The notes under the pieces are model-generated. The model made no database searches, was not told where the DNA came from, and was given only the letters and a program-made list of their open reading frames with translations. From Bradyrhizobium liaoningense (GTDB taxonomy: Bacteria > Pseudomonadota > Alphaproteobacteria > Rhizobiales > Xanthobacteraceae): a stretch of 64,000 bases of DNA. Below are positions 59,909 to 64,000 of the stretch, piece by piece. Every line of letters starts with the position of its first letter. The stretch's first letter is position 1. The stretch is taken from positions 1 through 64,000 of the forward strand of contig NZ_JAFCJT010000027.1 of NCBI RefSeq assembly GCF_018130785.1, written 5' to 3'. Made by a program: the position numbers and the translations under genes.

Positions 59909-60076
59909 ATGGTCGTGTCGATCTGGCGCAGGCTGGCAGCCATCGTCCGTTCAAGGCGCGAGCGGTCCCGGGCCCGGTACCAGCTCGCCGCCATGAGCGA
60001 CCGGGAGCTTCAGGACTGCGGCATGACCCGAGCGGAGATCGCGTACGAACTGAGGAGACCGGTGCGACGGAGTTAG
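59909..60076 (+). CDS. DUF1127 small protein
   Basis: The 55-residue protein (MVVSIWRRLAAIVRSRR, then the LAAMSDRELQDCGMTRAEI region and ARG-rich tail) is a DUF1127 protein, short basic proteins frequent in alphaproteobacteria. In some rhizobia they are involved in RNA metabolism and phosphate or carbon control, but the role here is not known. ATG 59909 lacks a clear ribosome site. It is followed by the hairpin at 60121. Confidence 0.75.
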   Translation: MVVSIWRRLAAIVRSRRERSRARYQLAAMSDRELQDCGMTRAEIAYELRRPVRRS

Positions 60077-60120
60077 ACAAACGGATGAGATCCAGGCGCT
60101 GCCTACCCCATTTTATCGTA

Positions 60121-60153
60121 GCCCGCGGAACCTTCGGGTTCCGCCGGGCGTTT
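60121..60153 (+). terminator. Terminator-like hairpin after the DUF1127 gene
   Basis: GCCCG-CGGAACC-TTCG-GGTTCCG-CCGGGC-GTTT: a seven-pair stem with a UUCG loop, extended by GC pairs around a bulge, then a short T-run. It is plausible as a terminator before bphO. Confidence 0.65.
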
Positions 60154-60206
60154 GCCCGTTTCCGGGGCAATCGCGCCCCGGGCATCGCACGCGTTTGGGA
60201 AATTTC

Positions 60207-60791
60207 ATGCTGGCTGGGGTTTCGGACGTTTCAACACAGGTGGGCCGCAGCTTTTCCGGACTCCGCGAACGATTGAGAGATGCGACCGCGAATGCGCACC
60301 GGGAGCTCGATGCGCAGCTTTCGTCGTTCGACCTCACAGTCCTGTCCGGTTACCGCCGCTTCCTGCAAGCCAGCGCCGGCGCACTTCTTCCGCTCGAATC
60401 TGCGCTTGTGCAGGCTGGCGTCGCCAAGATGTTTCCGGATTGGCGGGAGCGGGCGCGCAGCGCCGCGATCGCGGCGGATCTCGCGCAGCTCGGCAGCGCC
60501 GCGCAATCCACCGTGTCCGTGGCGCCGCTGACGCGCAGTGGCATGCTCGGCACGTTGTATGTTCTGGAGGGCTCCCGGCTCGGCGCAAAGTTTCTGCTGA
60601 AGGCGGTCGCGGATGCGGGCGATCCGCGCATCGGCGAGGCCACCTCCTATCTCAGCCATGGCGCGGGCAAACGGCTCTGGCAGAGCTTTCTGGCAAAGCT
60701 TCAAAACGAAGAGGCTTGCGACGAGGACGAGACGATCGAGTCGGCGCGTCTCGCCTTCGCGGCCTTCGAGCAGGCGGCGGACCGCGCATGA
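60207..60791 (+). CDS. bphO: Heme oxygenase (biliverdin-producing), BphO
   Basis: The 194-residue protein resembles bacterial heme oxygenases of the BphO type, which open heme to biliverdin IX-alpha using O2. The region RERLRDATANAHRELDAQLS (about residues 20-39) holds the proximal His (His31 area), and the distal helix lies near LGTLYVLEGSRLGAKFLLK (about 113-131), with GS/GG features of heme oxygenases. It overlaps the bphP start by ATGA, so it is coupled with the photoreceptor and supplies its chromophore. The start ATG 60207 lacks a strong site. TTG 60195 is an alternative. Confidence 0.9.
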   Translation: MLAGVSDVSTQVGRSFSGLRERLRDATANAHRELDAQLSSFDLTVLSGYRRFLQASAGALLPLESALVQAGVAKMFPDWRERARSAAIAADLAQLGSAAQSTVSVAPLTRSGMLGTLYVLEGSRLGAKFLLKAVADAGDPRIGEATSYLSHGAGKRLWQSFLAKLQNEEACDEDETIESARLAFAAFEQAADRA

Positions 60792-63334
60792 ACGAGGCGG
60801 TCAATCTCACCAATTGCGATCGCGAGCCGATCCACATTCCCGGCAGCGTCCAGCCGTTCGGCTTCCTGCTCACGGTGCTGTCGGATTTCACGATCTGCAT
60901 GGCCTCCGACAATGTGGGCAGCTTTCTCGGAACTGACGTCGCCGACCTGCTCCAGCAGCCGCTGTCGCGCGTCATCTCGGAAGCCGCCGTCGAGACCATT
61001 CGCAGCCGCGTCGATCATCTCAGCGGCCCCGATACGACCGAGCGCATGTTCGGTGTCGAGCTCCAGGCCGGCAAGCCGCCTTACGATCTCTCCATCCACT
61101 TCTCCGGCGTCTATCTGGTCATCGAGGCAGAGCCCAGCGTCAGCGAGCCCGGCGTCAATTCCGGCGAGCTCGTCCGCCTGATGCTGGAGCGAATCCGCAA
61201 GACCCGCGGCATGACCGAGCTCGCCCGCGAGGCGGCGCGCCAGCTCAAGGTCTTGACCGGCTTCGACCGCGTCATGGTCTATCAGTTTCACCCGGACGGA
61301 TCGGGCGAAGTGATCGCTGAAGCTGCGGAAGCCGGCCTCGAACGGTTCCTCGGCCTGCACTATCCGGCCTCCGACATCCCCAAACAGGCCCGCATCCTTT
61401 ATCAGCGCAACTGGCTGCGCATCATCGCCGATATCAATTCGACACCGGCCGCGTTGTTTTCGACGGCCACGCACAATGCGGGGCTGCTCGATCTCTCCAT
61501 GAGCGTGCTGCGCTCGGTCTCGCCGATCCACATCGAATACCTACGCAACATGGGCGTCGGGGCCTCGATGTCGGTGTCGATCCTGCGCGACGGCAAGCTG
61601 TGGGGCCTGTTCGCCTGCCATCATTATTCGCCGCGCTACATCTCGTTCGAGAAGCGCACCGCGTCCGAGCTGTTCGGGCAGATGTTCTCCTGGATCGTGG
61701 AGGGGCGCGAGCGTGAGGGCGATGTCGCCTATGAGATGCGCGCTCACCAGGTGCAGGAGAGGTTGATCGAGACCGCGGCCTCGCACGAGCACAGCCGGCG
61801 CGCGATCGTCGACTTCCTGGGCGACTATCGTGGGATGATCGATTGCGACGGCGTGGCGGTGTGGTCCGACAACAAGATCACGCTTCAGGGCCAGACGCCG
61901 ACCGAGGACGAGGTGAAGGAGCTGGTCGCCTTCATCAACCGGACCTCGCCGGGACGGATTTTCGCCAGTGCCGAGATTGCCAAGGTCTATGCTGCCGGCC
62001 AGTCCTTTCGCGACCGCGCGGCGGGATTTCTCGCCATTCCGATCTCGCGGACGCCGCGCGATTGCCTGATCTTCTTCCGGCGCGAGGTCGTGCGCTCGGT
62101 GAACTGGGCGGGCGCGCCCGACAAGGTCTATGACGAGGGACCGAACGGACCGCGGCTGACGCCGCGCAAGAGCTTTGAGCTCTGGCAGGAAACGGTGGCG
62201 GGTCAGTCGAAACCGTGGTCCACGGCCGACATCCGCATCGCCGAAAGCCTGCGCGTCACGCTGCTCGAAGTGATCCTGCAACTGTCCGACCTTGCGGCCC
62301 GCGAGCGTCGCGGCGCGCAGGAGCGGCAGGAGCTGATGATCGCCGAGCTTAATCACCGCGTCCGCAATATCTTGAGCCTCGTCCGCGCGCTGGTCGCGCA
62401 AAGCAAGGACACCGCCACTTCGGTCGAGGAGTTCGCCGGCGTGCTCGGCGGCCGCGTCCAGGCCTTGGCCCGTGCCCACGACCAGATCACCAATCTCAAC
62501 TGGGCCCCGGTTGCGCTGCGCTCGCTGGTCGAGTCCGAGGCCGGCGCCTATCTCGGCGCGCGCGCCGGCCGCGTGAAGATGGGCGGGCCCGACGTCGCGC
62601 TCGATCCCAAGGCGTTCGCGACGCTGGCGCTGGTCGTGCACGAGATGATGACCAATTCCGCCAAATACGGCGCGCTCGCGGATTCCACCGGCCAGGTCGA
62701 GGTGGTCTGGCGGCTCGATCCGAATTCGAGCCTCGAGATCGAGTGGAAGGAGAGCGGCGGGCCGCCGGTGCAGCCGCCGTCGCGCCGCGGCTTCGGCACC
62801 ACCATCATCGAGCGCTCGGTGCCGTTCGACCTCAAGGGCGAAGCCGAAATCCGCTTCGACCTGCTGGGCGTCCAGGCCAAATTCGTCATCCCGCCCAATT
62901 TCGTCGAACTGGTACCATCAATCGCAGGAGCCGCCATGCGCGTCGAGGAGCAGCAACCCGCCCGTCCGCGAATTTCCGAGACGGCACTGATCGTCGAGGA
63001 CAATCTGATCATCGCCATGGCGGCGGAAGTCATCCTGCTCGATCTCGGGGCCCGCCATGTCGATACTGCGGCGAGCGTCGACCAGGCGTTGCGCGCGATC
63101 GAGCGCACGCGTCCGGGTTTTGCGCTGCTCGATCTCAACCTCGGCAACGAGAGCAGCATCAAGGTGGCCGAGAAGCTGAAGGAGATCGGCGTGCCCTTCA
63201 TGTTCGCGACCGGCTATGGCGAGCGCGCGCCGATCCCGGAAGAGCTGGCGTCCGCGCCGGTGGTCCAGAAGCCCTACACGCTGGAAGTCGTCGAGAACGC
63301 GCTCGGCAAATTGCAGGGGACGGTCGCCCAATAA
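60788..63334 (+). CDS. bphP: Bacteriophytochrome with HWE kinase and C-terminal receiver
   Basis: The 848-residue red/far-red photoreceptor has PAS (with bilin-binding Cys10), GAF (about 130-310) and PHY (about 315-500) domains. Key residues are Asp196 in PASDIP, Tyr165, His248, His278 and the PRKSF tongue motif (459-463). Output is an HWE-family kinase with phospho-His523 in ELNHRVRN, Asn623 in HEMMTNSAKYG, and W653-K-E655. A response-regulator domain follows (about 730-845; Asp782 and Lys828). Hybrid HWE-receiver architecture differs from the classic BphP-HisKA pair and suggests internal phosphotransfer. bphO precedes it with an ATGA overlap. Confidence 0.96.
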   Translation: MNEAVNLTNCDREPIHIPGSVQPFGFLLTVLSDFTICMASDNVGSFLGTDVADLLQQPLSRVISEAAVETIRSRVDHLSGPDTTERMFGVELQAGKPPYDLSIHFSGVYLVIEAEPSVSEPGVNSGELVRLMLERIRKTRGMTELAREAARQLKVLTGFDRVMVYQFHPDGSGEVIAEAAEAGLERFLGLHYPASDIPKQARILYQRNWLRIIADINSTPAALFSTATHNAGLLDLSMSVLRSVSPIHIEYLRNMGVGASMSVSILRDGKLWGLFACHHYSPRYISFEKRTASELFGQMFSWIVEGREREGDVAYEMRAHQVQERLIETAASHEHSRRAIVDFLGDYRGMIDCDGVAVWSDNKITLQGQTPTEDEVKELVAFINRTSPGRIFASAEIAKVYAAGQSFRDRAAGFLAIPISRTPRDCLIFFRREVVRSVNWAGAPDKVYDEGPNGPRLTPRKSFELWQETVAGQSKPWSTADIRIAESLRVTLLEVILQLSDLAARERRGAQERQELMIAELNHRVRNILSLVRALVAQSKDTATSVEEFAGVLGGRVQALARAHDQITNLNWAPVALRSLVESEAGAYLGARAGRVKMGGPDVALDPKAFATLALVVHEMMTNSAKYGALADSTGQVEVVWRLDPNSSLEIEWKESGGPPVQPPSRRGFGTTIIERSVPFDLKGEAEIRFDLLGVQAKFVIPPNFVELVPSIAGAAMRVEEQQPARPRISETALIVEDNLIIAMAAEVILLDLGARHVDTAASVDQALRAIERTRPGFALLDLNLGNESSIKVAEKLKEIGVPFMFATGYGERAPIPEELASAPVVQKPYTLEVVENALGKLQGTVAQ

Positions 63335-63349
63335 ACCTCCATCCCGGCG

Positions 63350-63375
63350 GCCGCATGCAGCGCTCTGCATGCGGC
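63350..63375. other. Perfect hairpin after bphP without a T-run
   Basis: GCCGCATGCAG (63350-63360), CGCT loop, CTGCATGCGGC (63365-63375). Eleven perfect pairs 16 bases after the bphP stop, but followed by GC-rich DNA, so it may stabilise or process the RNA rather than terminate. The remainder of the gap to 63606 holds the promoter of the next gene. Confidence 0.6.
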
Positions 63376-63606
63376 TGCGGGCCTCGCGCCGAAACCTCGC
63401 GCCGCTGCCGATAAAATCAGCAGGTCTTGTGTGGGCCTGCGCACACATGCGCGAAAAATCGGAAGGTTCAATTAACAAGTGTCCTCCATTGTGTCGCGGT
63501 GCAGCGTGGGTGCCGAAAAGCGACTCGCGGGTGCCGGGGGTGGCCGTGACGATCGCAGGAGTCGTGCGTCCGCCCGAATTCACATGCATCTGGGTGGACA
63601 GTGGGA

Positions 63607-64000
63607 ATGCCGAACTTTCGTTTGCGGATCAGGGGACGCCTGTACGCAGGCTTCATGGCCTTGGTGGCGGTTGGTCTCGTGATGGCGGTGGTCGCCATCT
63701 GGAATTTGCGGTCCGTGCAGGACCAGGTCTCACGACAATCCGCCCTTTCGGACAGCACCGCGCGGGTGCTGGAGATCTCGGCCCATCTCCAGGCCATCCA
63801 GCGGGCCAATCTGCGATACGTCTATGACGGCAGCGAGCCTGCGATGAAGGAGGCCGCCGAGCGGGAGACCGCGGCGACCGAACTGTTGAAGGTCGGGGCG
63901 CAGGGGACGCTCTCCGAGGAGCGGCGGAAGCTCTACAACGACCTGATCACCGACATCGCAAAAATGCGAAGCTTGCGTGACAATCTCGGCGACGCCGTCA
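63607..64000 (+). CDS. Membrane sensor, probably methyl-accepting chemotaxis protein (partial)
   Basis: ATG 63607 opens MPNFRLRIRGRLYAGFMA, with a membrane helix (LVAVGLVMAVVAIW), then a predicted periplasmic helical region. The first 131 residues run to the window edge without a stop. The short cytoplasmic start and long periplasmic helix bundle fit chemoreceptors or Cache/4HB sensors. The output domain is beyond the window. A loose ribosome site (GTGGGA) precedes the ATG. Confidence 0.6.
   Translation, partial: MPNFRLRIRGRLYAGFMALVAVGLVMAVVAIWNLRSVQDQVSRQSALSDSTARVLEISAHLQAIQRANLRYVYDGSEPAMKEAAERETAATELLKVGAQGTLSEERRKLYNDLITDIAKMRSLRDNLGDAV

Noticed and set aside
1..64000. tRNA, rRNA, riboswitch and CRISPR signals
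   Set aside because: No cloverleaf-like sequence, no conserved ribosomal segments and no regular repeat-spacer array were seen by eye. A covariance-model search would be needed to exclude short RNAs.

Overview
The window is high-GC chromosomal DNA that reads as Bradyrhizobium or a very close relative. The reasons are a fused cytochrome b/c1 gene (fbcH) behind a Rieske gene, a fused trpE(G) with a Trp-rich leader, a DUF58-MoxR operon, perfect TTGAT-N4-ATCAA (FixK/FNR-type) boxes, several families of rhizobial-looking intergenic inverted repeats, and a bacteriophytochrome paired with its heme oxygenase. I found no tRNA, rRNA or CRISPR array.

Layout. The left edge (1-60) is the last 19 codons of an IS110-type transposase. 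From 162 to 6985 (minus strand) lies the operon moxR - DUF58 - BatA/DUF4159 - membrane vWA-like protein. Divergent from it, 7244-10817 is a tightly overlapping housekeeping operon: DUF1285, NUDIX CoA pyrophosphatase, DUF6111, CCA-adding enzyme, TauE/SafE exporter.

10.8-32.1 kb is an accessory region of mostly single genes on alternating strands, with remnants and a three-copy repeat. It holds three perfect FixK/FNR-type boxes: ahead of a possible 43-aa small protein plus PPK2, ahead of a secreted DUF1254/DUF1214 protein, and between a quinone-oxidoreductase-like MDR protein and a dimeric barrel protein. It also carries a dienelactone-hydrolase-like secreted enzyme, a winged-helix/TPR membrane regulator, a secreted protein with an AEVGPQL-type signature next to a DUF1194 vWA protein, a TauD-type oxygenase, an O-methyltransferase/cytochrome c pair, a MocR regulator, a YodC-like protein with a long acidic tail, a divergent HxlR/ene-reductase pair, an HD-domain protein and a class III adenylate cyclase.

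32.4-59.9 kb is conserved core. It starts with the operon trmL-queE-queD-hemF-HAD, then petA-fbcH with a strong terminator, dienelactone hydrolase, and trpL-trpE(G)-apt with an attenuator. Two successive ParA-like ATPases, an M48 protease with LemA, an Rsm22-type methyltransferase, smc, dsbA and dciA follow, with mutY divergent. The core ends with a GGDEF cyclase, PaaI thioesterase, FAD monooxygenase, GST, and a LysR/SnoaL divergent pair with a DUF1127 gene beyond it.

60.2-63.3 kb is a light-sensing pair: bphO makes the biliverdin chromophore, and bphP is a PAS-GAF-PHY photoreceptor fused to an HWE kinase and a receiver domain. The window ends inside a membrane sensor (probably a chemoreceptor).

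The most interesting signals are the FixK-box regulon with its possible small protein, the trp attenuator, the paired ParA-like ATPases (one with a changed signature lysine), the secreted AEVGPQL/DUF1194 pair, and the operon joining two different wobble-base (position 34) tRNA modification systems.
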